Of a DNA stretch of 64,000 nt, positions 17,546 through 25,412 are shown in pieces. The notes beneath the pieces are model-generated. The model was not told the DNA's origin, did not search any database, and was given only the letters and a program-made list of their open reading frames with translations. The DNA lies in the NCBI RefSeq assembly GCF_000023825.1, contig NC_013061.1, positions 1,054,001 through 1,118,000 of the forward strand. The letters are read 5' to 3'. How positions within the stretch are numbered: the stretch's first letter is position 1; every line of letters begins with the position of its first letter. This stretch comes from Pedobacter heparinus DSM 2366. Lineage in GTDB: Bacteria; Bacteroidota; Bacteroidia; Sphingobacteriales; Sphingobacteriaceae. Position numbers and translations under genes: made by a program.

Positions 17546-17848
17546 ATGATTGATAAAAACATTTTACTGGCCCGTTTCTGGGCAAATGCCAACCAGTTTA
17601 CAACTGCCGACGGAATTGAGATTGACCTGCATGGTGATGACATCGTAGTGGTATCTACCACATTGAAAAATACAGCCGGAGCGCTTCGCGAAATACAGAT
17701 GATGGCAGAGTTTGCCCTGGATGCTTTTTTAGCGGAAATGGAAGTTCAGCTGCTGGATGATGTAATGGAAATTGACCTGAACATGTTGTTTGCCTGGCTG
17801 ATTGGCGGCACAGCAGGATACCATATCATGAAGGGAAACACTGAATAA
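17546..17848 (+). CDS. Hypothetical protein
   Basis: 100 residues, acidic, with a hydrophobic C-terminal stretch (LNMLFAWLIGGTAGYHIM). No family recognised. The stop codon directly abuts the ATG of the next gene (17849), so the two are probably one transcript. It follows the XRE terminator, with an AT-rich 70-bp region before the start that may hold a promoter. Confidence 0.55.
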   Translation: MIDKNILLARFWANANQFTTADGIEIDLHGDDIVVVSTTLKNTAGALREIQMMAEFALDAFLAEMEVQLLDDVMEIDLNMLFAWLIGGTAGYHIMKGNTE

Positions 17849-18271
17849 ATGAACATACTGCCATACATTGCTGCTTTGGAAAAGGTACTTGCAGAATTGC
17901 CGGAAAAAGGGCATTTGCTTACCCTGCGTGAATATGCCATGGACGACCGGATCTTGCTGCACAAAATGATATTCCGTTTTTTAGACTTTAGCTACGCGGA
18001 AACAGTTTACCTGCTGAAAGGGCTGATCATTTATCAGCAGCGCTGGGGTGAGTTAAATGAAATAGCAAAAGAAGGGATAAGAGAAGTAAGCACAGTGCTG
18101 ATGCGGCGGGCCAGGGAATACCAGCAAAGCGGAGAGCTGGTAAAGGCTATGGAACTGGCCTTTGCGATACTGGTTACCGTTGAACCGGAAAAGGACCCTG
18201 AAGACCTGGTTTACTACGCCGTAGTAATGGATGTGGTTGGCTTTATCACCGAACTGGAAAAAGATTACTGA
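17849..18271 (+). CDS. Uncharacterised protein, short paralogue of 16482
   Basis: 140 residues, helical and acidic. LEKVLAELPEKGHLLTLREY and the later AMELAFAILVTVEP match the protein at 16482 along most of its length, but this copy ends ~60 residues earlier. No signal or membrane segment. It starts immediately after the stop of the 17546 gene. Function unknown; a recent gene duplication is likely. Confidence 0.6.
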   Translation: MNILPYIAALEKVLAELPEKGHLLTLREYAMDDRILLHKMIFRFLDFSYAETVYLLKGLIIYQQRWGELNEIAKEGIREVSTVLMRRAREYQQSGELVKAMELAFAILVTVEPEKDPEDLVYYAVVMDVVGFITELEKDY

Positions 18272-18351
18272 TAAAACCCTGGCCAGGAACAGCTGGGAAA
18301 GTTCTTTGAAAAACAGCCTCATCGGCATAAATGAAGCTTTTTTGCTGTGGG

Positions 18352-18585
18352 CTAAGGGTAGCAGGGATTAATTGTGGCGAATTCGCCATAATTAAAATTT
18401 GGATTATGAACCTTTTCCCAAATACCTAAAAACTCAATGGTATTTCTGTTCCTTAGCCAATCCGAGATAAAGAAATCGCCGTCCTTAGCTTTAATCATAT
18501 CTGTTAATGATATGTAATCTGACTCATTTTTCTGAAAGATAGAGATTTCTATCCCCTTTACTGTGATTCGTTGGTTTGCTCTCAT
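18352..18585 (-). pseudogene. Truncated KilA-N domain gene
   Basis: The translated fragment (ITVKGIEISIFQKNESDYIS, then LTDMIKAKDGDFFISDWLRN and NTIEFLGIWEKVHNPNFNYG) is the N-terminal half of a KilA-N DNA-binding domain as found in phage and mobile-element antirepressor-like proteins. Full members in this phylum are about 250-290 residues. Here the frame ends ~10 residues after the EFATI segment, so the C-terminal part is lost. It is the only gene on this strand in the area. A start at 18585 (MRANQR) fits the family better than 18636. Confidence 0.6.
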
Positions 18586-18811
18586 GTTGATACTATAATA
18601 TTTATGCTTATTGTGAATCTGAACTATTTTGTTCAATAAGTGGTCAGGAATCGAACAATTTATTTTTAAACAACATCAATTAAAATATCTATTCATTTAA
18701 AAAAACAAGGATTATGGAAAACACTTAACTCAAATGATTGACGGGAGATTTTAAGGGAACGTTTGTACAAGGGGAAATAAACAACAAACGATTAAATTTT
18801 CTAATTAAATT

Positions 18812-19474
18812 ATGAATAAAAGACCATTTAAATTAACCGAAGCTCAAATGACAGCCTGGAAACAGGAGGTAGTAGATTACTTACGCTCTTTATTGGACAA
18901 CCCGCTTTTGCTGGGTAAGCTGTCTGTAGTACTGATGAATAGTTTAAGGCCGCATTTTAAACGGAAAGGCTATATGTTATTGCAGCCTGACATGTTGATG
19001 ACCGAGGCCCATTACCTTAGAAAAGGCCTGATTAAACTGTATAGCATTGATGCACAAACAGGCGAAGAAAAAATCCGCTTTATATGGAAAGCCGGTAGCA
19101 TTGTTGTTTTACTGGAAGCTTTTAGGGAACGCCTGGTAAACGAGGTATTGTATATAGAGCTGATAGAAGATTGTGAACTGGTAAGCATCAGCAATTTTTG
19201 CATGGACGATATTTATGAAGGACATACTGTTGCCTATAAACTGACCGAGAAAATAAGGGCAGCCGAAATGGCACGTAAGGATTTGCAAACAGAAATATTG
19301 CAGATGGTGGATAAGAAACAGCGCTACTGTGTGTTTAAGGGGAAATTTCCGGAATTTTTTGTTGACGGGGAATGGAGATTGAGCAATAAGGAGATCTGTA
19401 GTTTTACCGGTATTACTAAGAGCACATTGATTGATGCTAGATTGTTATGCCCGGATACGCCAAAAAATACCTGA
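18812..19474 (+). CDS. Crp/Fnr-like cyclic nucleotide-binding-fold regulator
   Basis: 220 residues. The central part (LRPHFKRKGYMLLQPDMLMT, then HYLRKGLIKLYSIDAQTGEE and an IRFIWKAGSIVVLLEAF-like stretch) follows the jelly-roll cNMP-binding pattern of Crp-like proteins from this phylum. The C-terminal ~35 residues (RLSNKEICSFTGITKSTLID) look like a small HTH. The usual cNMP-contacting residues are not evident, so it may not bind cAMP. A UUCG-capped terminator follows. It lies upstream of the second MauE cassette and could regulate it; that is inference. Confidence 0.65.
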   Translation: MNKRPFKLTEAQMTAWKQEVVDYLRSLLDNPLLLGKLSVVLMNSLRPHFKRKGYMLLQPDMLMTEAHYLRKGLIKLYSIDAQTGEEKIRFIWKAGSIVVLLEAFRERLVNEVLYIELIEDCELVSISNFCMDDIYEGHTVAYKLTEKIRAAEMARKDLQTEILQMVDKKQRYCVFKGKFPEFFVDGEWRLSNKEICSFTGITKSTLIDARLLCPDTPKNT

Positions 19475-19505
19475 AAAGGTAGTTTTAAGTACCTAAATCG
19501 GTTTT

Positions 19506-19532
19506 TAGCCTTCCTTCGGGGAGGCTATTTTT
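19506..19532 (+). terminator. UUCG-capped intrinsic terminator
   Basis: TAGCCTTCC (19506-19514) pairs with GGGAGGCTA (19519-19527) with one wobble around a TTCG tetraloop, followed by five T residues. It ends the Crp-like gene. Confidence 0.8.
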
Positions 19533-19559
19533 GGTTTAAAACTAAATGTTATTGATTTA

Positions 19560-20141
19560 ATGAAGAAGTTAAATAAAAGATTTTGGTACCTGCTGTTGAT
19601 TGATGTGATCAGGTACTTATTTATCCTGCTGTTTTTATATGCAGCATTTAGCAAAGTTTGGGACTTTCAGAAGTTTAAAGTGCAGCTGGGGCAGTCGCCT
19701 ATATTATCAGATTTTACTTTGCTGGTTGCCTTGTGTATCCCTGCGGTTGAGATTTTGATTGCTATAGGTTTGGCGTTTAGACGGACTTTGCTGCCGGCCC
19801 TTTGGGCCAGTTATGGCTTGATGATCATGTTTAGCTTGTACATCATAGTGATTTTGAAGTTCAGTGACAGGTCGGTTTGCCATTGTGGTGGTGTTTTAGA
19901 ACAGATGCAATGGTCGGAACATTTATGGTTTAATGTAGGGTTTGTGGGGTTGGGGATAGTTGGGTTGTGGTTGGGGTTTTACCGCCGGTTTCGTAATGCT
20001 GGTACGTCACGTCATCTCGAACCGCAGGGAGAGATCTCTTGTTTAGGCATAGTTCAAGAGATCCCTCGTCGCTGCGCTTCCCTCGGCATGACGGGGTGTG
20101 TTAAGGACGACCGCTTTAGGCATGACGACGAGGTGTGTTAA
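19560..20141 (+). CDS. MauE/DoxX-like membrane protein (cassette copy 2) with REP-encoded tail
   Basis: 193 residues, four predicted membrane helices. FLYAAFSKVWDFQKFKVQLG and CHCGGVLEQMQWSEHLWFN match the copy at 14240 position for position. The homologous part ends near residue 143. The remaining ~50 residues are translated from a REP-like palindrome (20011-20092) and its flank, so the tail is probably not functional. The next gene encodes a DUF6520-type Cys-containing exported peptide. Proposed role is envelope thiol-disulfide chemistry, by analogy with MauE. Confidence 0.75.
   Translation: MKKLNKRFWYLLLIDVIRYLFILLFLYAAFSKVWDFQKFKVQLGQSPILSDFTLLVALCIPAVEILIAIGLAFRRTLLPALWASYGLMIMFSLYIIVILKFSDRSVCHCGGVLEQMQWSEHLWFNVGFVGLGIVGLWLGFYRRFRNAGTSRHLEPQGEISCLGIVQEIPRRCASLGMTGCVKDDRFRHDDEVC
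20011..20092. repeat. REP-like palindrome (most complete copy)
   Basis: GTCATCTCGA (20011) faces TCGGCATGAC (20083-20092), and AGATCTCTTG faces CAAGAGATC around the loop TTTAGGCATAGTT. Related pieces occur at 4980, 6317 and 24298, so this is a dispersed element. The flanking stretch to 20141 contains a further partial arm (GGCATGACGACGAGG). Confidence 0.7.
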
Positions 20142-20224
20142 AAATATTCAATGCGCGTTGAACAGGTGGAAGCCGAAAAACCTGATTGAAACAGAGTAGG
20201 CATTAATCTTATCATTCAAACAAA

Positions 20225-20485
20225 ATGAAAAAACAATTTTTCACATTCGTTATTGCGGCCGTATGTGTCGTAAGCACTGTATTTGCCACGGCAAAACCAA
20301 CAACAAGTGTTTTACTGGGATCGCCTTACAACGATCAGGGTGAGTGTACTACCCCGGGCAATGTAATTGGCACCTGTGATGTAAACTACACAGGCAATGC
20401 CTGCCAGCTACTGGCAGGTGGCGATGCTTACCTGCAGGATACAGAGACTGGCCTTTGTACCATTCCACTGTACAGACAAAACTAG
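20225..20485 (+). CDS. DUF6520-like small exported Cys-containing protein (cassette copy 2)
   Basis: 86 residues with a signal peptide (FFTFVIAAVCVVSTVFATA). The mature part of ~65 residues has four Cys (ECTT, TCDV, ACQL, LCTI) and ends in the characteristic CTIPLYRQ-like tail seen in DUF6520 proteins of this phylum. Two disulfides are possible. It sits between a MauE-like gene and a 350-aa membrane-anchored protein gene, as does the eight-Cys protein at 14745. Function unknown. A terminator-like hairpin follows. Confidence 0.7.
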   Translation: MKKQFFTFVIAAVCVVSTVFATAKPTTSVLLGSPYNDQGECTTPGNVIGTCDVNYTGNACQLLAGGDAYLQDTETGLCTIPLYRQN

Positions 20486-20511
20486 ATCTCCCAATTTAGT
20501 TTGACCTCCTT

Positions 20512-20540
20512 AAACGGCCCGCTGCATTAGCGGGTCGTTT
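20512..20540 (+). terminator. Hairpin after the DUF6520-like gene
   Basis: AAACGGCCCGCT (20512-20523) pairs with AGCGGGTCGTTT (20529-20540), one mismatch, 5 nt loop. It lies between the peptide gene and the 20568 gene and may lower read-through, giving more peptide than downstream protein. Confidence 0.65.
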
Positions 20541-20567
20541 ATTCCAAAGCTTGTAATCCATTAGCCT

Positions 20568-21614
20568 ATGAAAAAATTCTACTACTTACTGATCATTGTT
20601 GCTGTACTTTCATCTTTACCCGTCCTGTATCTGACCATCCGCTATGCGCTTAAACAGCGTGCAGCTACCTATAACTTTAAAAGGAACCTGCTTGGGGTGG
20701 TTAAGGGCCATAAGGCCATCGATATAAAATACAATTCCTATTACCTGGCCGGTGAGGCCGGAAGTTCCGTTTACCTGGCCAGCGCAACGGCCATAGGCCA
20801 TTTGCTGAAGGTTGGCCCTTTGTTAAGGGATACGGTAAGCATTAACCTTGAGCTGAACAGGCAGGAGGTAAAAGTAAAGGGCAGCTATAAGGCTTATGTA
20901 GATTCGGCTTCTTTTTACCTGTACAATGGATTGGAACGCAGCATCCTGAAAGGCAAAACAGGGATTTGGAAGGCATCGGTTTATGGGATAAAGGCGCCAT
21001 ACTTTGCACAGCTGCAGCCCTTAGGCACACAAACGATGGTTTTCCGTTTTATAGACACCGATACCCGGGCCAATAGTTTGCGCAAGGTAAGTGTACGGGG
21101 GGAAAGCATGAGCAATACCGGGATATTTGAAAAGCAGGTAGATGGTTTGTTTTGTACAGACGGCATGCTGAGGTATAACCGGCAGTTGCACATGCTGACC
21201 TATGTGTACCATTACCGCAACGAGATCTTGCTGATAGATACGAACCTGAACCTGGTAAAGAAAATAAAGACCATAGACCCGATTGATTCGGCCCGCTTTA
21301 AGGTAGACCAGCTGCGTGCTGAAAAGTCTTTCACTTTTGCTTCGCCCACTTTAATGGTGAATGCAAACTGTTCAAACCAGGGCAAATATTTGTTTGTGCA
21401 ATCGAAACTGATGGGTAAAGGTGAAGACCTGACCTTGTTCAGGAAAAGTGCGGCAATAGATGTGTACGATCTGGAGAAACAGGTTTACTGCTATTCCTTT
21501 TACCTGCCCAAATATAAGGATGTACCCATAAGCAGTTTTAAAGTATTGGGGAACAGCTTGTATGCAGTGGCAGGGCAATACCTGACCAGGTATGCGCTGA
21601 AATTGCCCTATTGA
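20568..21614 (+). CDS. Membrane-anchored protein of unknown function, paralogue of 15187 (cassette copy 2)
   Basis: 348 residues. One N-terminal membrane helix (YYLLIIVAVLSSLPVLYLTI) is followed by a beta-rich extracytoplasmic region. The order of blocks equals that of the protein at 15187, including the HYRNEILLIDTNLNL segment and a terminal YLTRYALKLP. This is the third gene of cassette copy 2. No catalytic residues or known family recognised; a beta-propeller is a guess from the regular strand spacing. Confidence 0.65.
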   Translation: MKKFYYLLIIVAVLSSLPVLYLTIRYALKQRAATYNFKRNLLGVVKGHKAIDIKYNSYYLAGEAGSSVYLASATAIGHLLKVGPLLRDTVSINLELNRQEVKVKGSYKAYVDSASFYLYNGLERSILKGKTGIWKASVYGIKAPYFAQLQPLGTQTMVFRFIDTDTRANSLRKVSVRGESMSNTGIFEKQVDGLFCTDGMLRYNRQLHMLTYVYHYRNEILLIDTNLNLVKKIKTIDPIDSARFKVDQLRAEKSFTFASPTLMVNANCSNQGKYLFVQSKLMGKGEDLTLFRKSAAIDVYDLEKQVYCYSFYLPKYKDVPISSFKVLGNSLYAVAGQYLTRYALKLPY

Positions 21615-21664
21615 GGGCGCCCTCGGTTGCAGTGTATTATTAATAGGATTTTCATTCGGGTATC

Positions 21665-21717
21665 CAAGGCCTCTCAAAGGCCTTGCGTAGGACAGTCATG
21701 GCCTTTGAAAGGCCTTG
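21665..21717. repeat. Clustered AAGGCC palindromes
   Basis: CAAGGCC/GGCCTTG (21665-21685) and GGCCTTTGAAAGGCC (21700-21714) form nested hairpins after the 20568 gene. They may act as a terminator; no T-tract is present. Confidence 0.4.
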
Positions 21718-21820
21718 CTGATCCGGGTATGGGGCGATTGTTCAGATCGGCAGAACAGCAGGCCATCACCCTGTGAACTACAAATGGCAATTATCATAAA
21801 CCTTATAAAAAACAAAAGAT

Positions 21821-22462
21821 ATGGCAAAATTAAAGAAAGGGATTTTCGGCCCTTTATCCGGAAAACTGGGCGCAATAGTAGGGGCCACCTGGATGGGGAT
21901 CCCCTACATCCGTCAGGCACCCAAACAAAAAACTGATCCTGCCCCGCGGTCGGCCGCCAGGCTTGCCAATGAGGAAAAGATGAAGTTTGTAAACAACCTG
22001 CTGGTGCCCTTCCATCCTTATGTAAATATCGGCTTTGCCAACCTTGCCATTGCCAAAACGGCTTTAAATGCAGCTTATTCGCGCAATTTTCATCAGGCAG
22101 TAACCGGTGTTTATCCCAATTTGGGGGTTGATTATACCAAAATGGTGATCAGTGCCGGGGATTTGCCGGGCTTAAATAATCCTGTGATGGCCTTAACCGC
22201 CCCCGATGTGATTGGCCTGACCTGGGCACACAACACCGATGCAAGGGCTGCCTTTGATGACCAGCTGATGCTGATGTTGTATTGCCCCGCACTGAAGCTG
22301 GCCGATGGCTTTATTGGTGGGGTTAAGCGCATAGATGAACGTTTGGTGTACCGGTTTTTACCGGCGCTGGTTGGTAAAACCCTGGAGGTTTATTTGGGGC
22401 TAACGTCTTTAAACCGCAAAAAAATAGCCGACAGCGTTTATTTAGGGAGGATTGTGCCATGA
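21821..22462 (+). CDS. DUF6266 family protein
   Basis: 213 residues. The N-terminal signature MAKLKKGIFGPLSGKLGAIV followed by GATWMGIPYIR is the hallmark of DUF6266, a Bacteroidota family of unknown function, often in multiple copies. The central VNIGFANLA and GVYPNLGVDYTKM segments and the terminal IADSVYLG are shared with the genes at 23543 and 40220. No signal peptide. The stop overlaps the start of the next gene by 4 bp, implying co-translation with the RteC-like gene. Confidence 0.75.
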   Translation: MAKLKKGIFGPLSGKLGAIVGATWMGIPYIRQAPKQKTDPAPRSAARLANEEKMKFVNNLLVPFHPYVNIGFANLAIAKTALNAAYSRNFHQAVTGVYPNLGVDYTKMVISAGDLPGLNNPVMALTAPDVIGLTWAHNTDARAAFDDQLMLMLYCPALKLADGFIGGVKRIDERLVYRFLPALVGKTLEVYLGLTSLNRKKIADSVYLGRIVP

Positions 22463-23316
22463 AAACGCATACTAAAACCAGCCTGCAAAAACTGGTGTTG
22501 GAAGCTTTGGATATACAATATCGCAAGGCCACGCAGCAACTGCAAGCGCAGTTGGATGCAATGGTGGCCGGAATGATGCGTTGCCAAACCGACAAAACGC
22601 TGCAGGCATTGCTGGTAAGTAAAATGGCCCGGCTGGTACAGCAGGAAAGTACGAGCTATCAGCAGGTCGGCTATCTTCAAAACCTGCAGCAATGGATTCT
22701 GGAACAGTGCGAGGGTAGTTGTACAGGAGACATGACTGGCAGCTTATACCGCCAGCTGATCAGGACAAACTTTAATGCCAGCTCGTTTATAGCTTACTGT
22801 AAAGCAAGAATTGAAGAAGAGCTGGCCGGTATTGCCGGGGTTGAAAGCAAATATATAGCGCTTTGTAAACATGAAAGGGATTTTGGCCACCTGATCTACA
22901 AAAAGAAGAGCTTAAAATTTGAGCCTGGTTTAGCCGATGTAAAAACGGTAATGCTTAGGTATGTACGTACAGAACTGGCTTATCTGAAAAAAATACATGA
23001 GTCAATTGTGGTAAAAATGCCACCCGTTGCTGCACCATTGCAGGCGGATAAAATAGCGTTCAGCTTTTCTGTAGATGCCCTGGCCTATTTTTTTAAACTG
23101 CTGGTAAATGCCGGTGTGGTTGTGGCTGAGCCCAAATCGCAGTTGTTCAGGTTTGTTGCAAAAGTATTTACTACCCCCGGCACTGCTGATGGGGGCATTG
23201 CCGAACATAGTTTTACCAATAAATACAACCAAACGGTACAGGCTACAGCCAAAATTGTAAGGGCGGCACTGGTTAGGATGCTCAGGTTGGTAGACAAGGA
23301 GTTTGACCTGGCCTGA
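22459..23316 (+). CDS. Uncharacterised protein with RteC-like C-terminal region
   Basis: 285 residues, helical. The C-terminal ~90 residues (KIAFSFSVDALAYFFKLLVN, an AGVV segment, then a FTNKYNQTVQ...KIVRAALVRML pattern) resemble the C-terminal domain of RteC-type proteins linked to conjugative transposon regulation. The N-terminal half shows no recognisable family. It overlaps the DUF6266 gene by 4 bp. The resemblance is by eye only, so the family call is tentative. Confidence 0.45.
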   Translation: MKTHTKTSLQKLVLEALDIQYRKATQQLQAQLDAMVAGMMRCQTDKTLQALLVSKMARLVQQESTSYQQVGYLQNLQQWILEQCEGSCTGDMTGSLYRQLIRTNFNASSFIAYCKARIEEELAGIAGVESKYIALCKHERDFGHLIYKKKSLKFEPGLADVKTVMLRYVRTELAYLKKIHESIVVKMPPVAAPLQADKIAFSFSVDALAYFFKLLVNAGVVVAEPKSQLFRFVAKVFTTPGTADGGIAEHSFTNKYNQTVQATAKIVRAALVRMLRLVDKEFDLA

Positions 23317-23380
23317 ATTTATCACTAAAATTTAATGGCGTTTGCAGCTTGCTGAGCCTGTTTTTGGCACTTTCGGGGTA

Positions 23381-23396
23381 GGGGTGTTGCCACCCC
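23381..23396. terminator. Short GC-rich hairpin
   Basis: GGGGTG (23381-23386) pairs with CACCCC (23391-23396) around TTGC, downstream of the RteC-like gene. No T-tract. The surrounding 226 bp (23317-23542) hold no other recognisable element apart from a possible promoter for the next gene. Confidence 0.3.
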
Positions 23397-23542
23397 CTGA
23401 CACTACCTGCCGCCTGCCTGATTGCCTTTCTTTGTGGTGTTGTTGCTGATGTTTTACAGTGCTGCTATCCCGGGTTTGCAGCAAAAGTACAGACAGGAAC
23501 AACGAGACAACAGATTTATTAACCTTTTAATCCTTAAAAATC

Positions 23543-24190
23543 ATGGGTATTATCAGACAGGGGATCCTTGGCGGGTTCCGAAACAAAACAGGAAGTGTGG
23601 TGGGGGCTTATTGGCGCAACCGCGATGTGATCAGGGGTTTGCCCCGGGTAAGCAACAAGCCGGCAACCCAGGCGCAGATTAACCAGCGGTTTAAATTTGG
23701 CTTGGTTACGGGCTTTTTGGCACGCCTTTCCAGCTTTATTGACCTGGGCTTTGGTTCGGGGAATGGCTCAGTAAGTGCGATGAATGAGGCCGTATCCTAT
23801 CACCTGCGTGAAGCCATTACCGGTGCAGCGCCCAATTTCAGTATCGACTACAGCAAATTGAAGATCAACAAAGGCAAGCTGTTGCTGGCCAATGGCATAG
23901 AAGTGGCCATTACCGTGGCTGCCCGTATTGACTTCAGCTGGCTGAACACGGTGCCCGACGGCAAATACAAGGATGCGACAGACAGGGCCAATGTGGTGGT
24001 GTATAATCCGGCAAAGAACAGCTTTGTGACTTTGCCTGGTGCTGCTGCCCGTTCGGCCTTAGGTTACAACTTGTTGCTGCCCGCCGATTACAGTGGCGAT
24101 GAGGTGCATTGCTACATCAGCTTTAGCTCGGTAATCCACAAAAAACTGGTATCTGATACCTTTTATGTGGGAGAGTTTATTGTGCTGTAA
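23543..24190 (+). CDS. DUF6266 family protein
   Basis: 215 residues, starting MGIIRQGILGGFRNKTGSVV, the typical DUF6266 N-terminus. The later blocks FIDLGFGSGNGSVSAMNEAV, GAAPNFSIDYSKL and VSDTFYVGEF match the paralogues at 21821 and 40220. No signal peptide or membrane helix. Function unknown. Confidence 0.78.
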   Translation: MGIIRQGILGGFRNKTGSVVGAYWRNRDVIRGLPRVSNKPATQAQINQRFKFGLVTGFLARLSSFIDLGFGSGNGSVSAMNEAVSYHLREAITGAAPNFSIDYSKLKINKGKLLLANGIEVAITVAARIDFSWLNTVPDGKYKDATDRANVVVYNPAKNSFVTLPGAAARSALGYNLLLPADYSGDEVHCYISFSSVIHKKLVSDTFYVGEFIVL

Positions 24191-24297
24191 GCTGAATTGA
24201 AATGGAAGGCTGTTTGGCTTGCTGATTTGCAGTTTAGGCGGACACAGGGTGACGTGCAACGTGCAAACAGCGCCCGGACAGCCTTCTTTATTACAAT

Positions 24298-24330
24298 CGT
24301 CATCTCGAACATTGTGAGAGCTCTATAATC
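24298..24330. repeat. REP half-element
   Basis: CGTCATCTCGAACATTGTGA and then GAGCTCTATAATC match the left arm of the palindrome at 20010. It lies between the DUF6266 gene and the membrane protein gene. Confidence 0.5.
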
Positions 24331-24350
24331 TTAAATTAAAATTGAAAAAG

Positions 24351-24743
24351 ATGAATACTTTGAAAATAATAAAGAATGGTGTTGCGGAAAGCGAGCCATT
24401 TGTAAATAGATGGCCCGGTTATACAGGGTATGTATTGCTGGGTATACTGCTGTTGCTATGGCCCTTGGTAAGGCAGTTGCTTATGCATTCGGATCCTACG
24501 GCTGGTTACATCGACCAGAGCATCTGGTTGCTGGTACTGTTTAGCATGATCTGCTTTATGCTGGTTACCGGATTATGCTGGTGGTTGCTGCAGCGGTTTT
24601 GGCTGAGTTTGGGTTTGCCCGCTTTGGGCGATATGGTTGAACAGTTTAATTCGCTTGTGTTATGGCAAAAATTGGTTTTTTATTGGGCATCGTTTGGCTT
24701 GCTGCTGCTGGCAGCAGTTGGAGCTTTGGCCGCAATATTATAA
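24351..24743 (+). CDS. Small membrane protein
   Basis: 130 residues with three predicted membrane helices (YVLLGILLLLWPLV, LLVLFSMICFMLVTGLCWWLL and FGLLLLAAVGALAAIL). ATG 24351 is chosen; the frame extends to a TTG at 24342. Its end overlaps the following CHAP-type hydrolase gene by 82 bp. Small membrane protein plus overlapping peptidoglycan hydrolase is reminiscent of a phage holin/lysin pair, but no holin family is recognised. Confidence 0.6.
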   Translation: MNTLKIIKNGVAESEPFVNRWPGYTGYVLLGILLLLWPLVRQLLMHSDPTAGYIDQSIWLLVLFSMICFMLVTGLCWWLLQRFWLSLGLPALGDMVEQFNSLVLWQKLVFYWASFGLLLLAAVGALAAIL

Positions 24744-25177
24744 GTTATGAAAAGAATAATTTCATCGAAATTGCCCGTTCGCAAATCGGGATTAGGGAAA
24801 CAAATTGTGAAAATTGCGGTGTCGCTGTTAAGGGATATCTTAGTTACGTGGGTATCAAATCGCCTGCGCCCTGGTGCGCGGCGTTTGTGAGCTGGTGTTT
24901 TGGGCAGGCCGGTTATGCACGGCCCCGAACGGCCTGGTCGCCCGCGCTGTTTCCGCGTTCTAGGCTGGTTACTGCAGCTAAACCGGGTATAGTGTATGGA
25001 ATTTTCTTTGCCAGTATGAAGCGTATTGGTCATTGTGGGATAACGGAGCGGTTACAGGGAGATTTTATAGTTGGTTTGGAGGCGAATACCAGTCTGGCCG
25101 GATCAAGGGAGGGCGATGGGGTGTATAGAAAAGTAAGGCACAAGCGCAGTATTCATCGCTATGCGGATTGGTTGTAA
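24662..25177 (+). CDS. CHAP-type peptidoglycan hydrolase
   Basis: 171 residues. A signal-like N-terminus (IGFLLGIVWLAAAGSSWSFG) precedes a CHAP/NlpC-like domain. The motif APWCAAFVSWCFGQAGY contains the likely catalytic Cys, and RIGHCGI the His. Such proteins cut peptide cross-links or amide bonds in the cell wall. It overlaps the membrane protein gene upstream, and the start could also lie further in. A hairpin terminator follows at 25206. It could serve lysis or wall remodelling. Confidence 0.75.
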   Translation: MAKIGFLLGIVWLAAAGSSWSFGRNIISYEKNNFIEIARSQIGIRETNCENCGVAVKGYLSYVGIKSPAPWCAAFVSWCFGQAGYARPRTAWSPALFPRSRLVTAAKPGIVYGIFFASMKRIGHCGITERLQGDFIVGLEANTSLAGSREGDGVYRKVRHKRSIHRYADWL

Positions 25178-25205
25178 CAAATAAAAAACTTATTCTTTTA
25201 AAAGA

Positions 25206-25237
25206 AAGGGGTATAAGCAGGATGGTTTATACCCCTT
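25206..25237. terminator. Hairpin terminator left of the defence island
   Basis: AAGGGGTATAA (25206-25216) pairs perfectly with TTATACCCCTT (25227-25237) around a 10 nt loop. The rest of 25178-25412 is AT-rich with no further gene. Confidence 0.65.
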
Positions 25238-25412
25238 AACTATTTACAGATTTTTTATTTCTGTAATGCTGAGTTCGGGCAGAATTCAAATGCCTCTCTG
25301 GGCAACAATTCTAAAATTCTGACCATAAACTTTATTTTTTATACATTTATCTCAAAATATTGGATAAAGACTCAATTATCTGTGCGTCTTCATCTATATA
25401 ATTTGACGCTAA

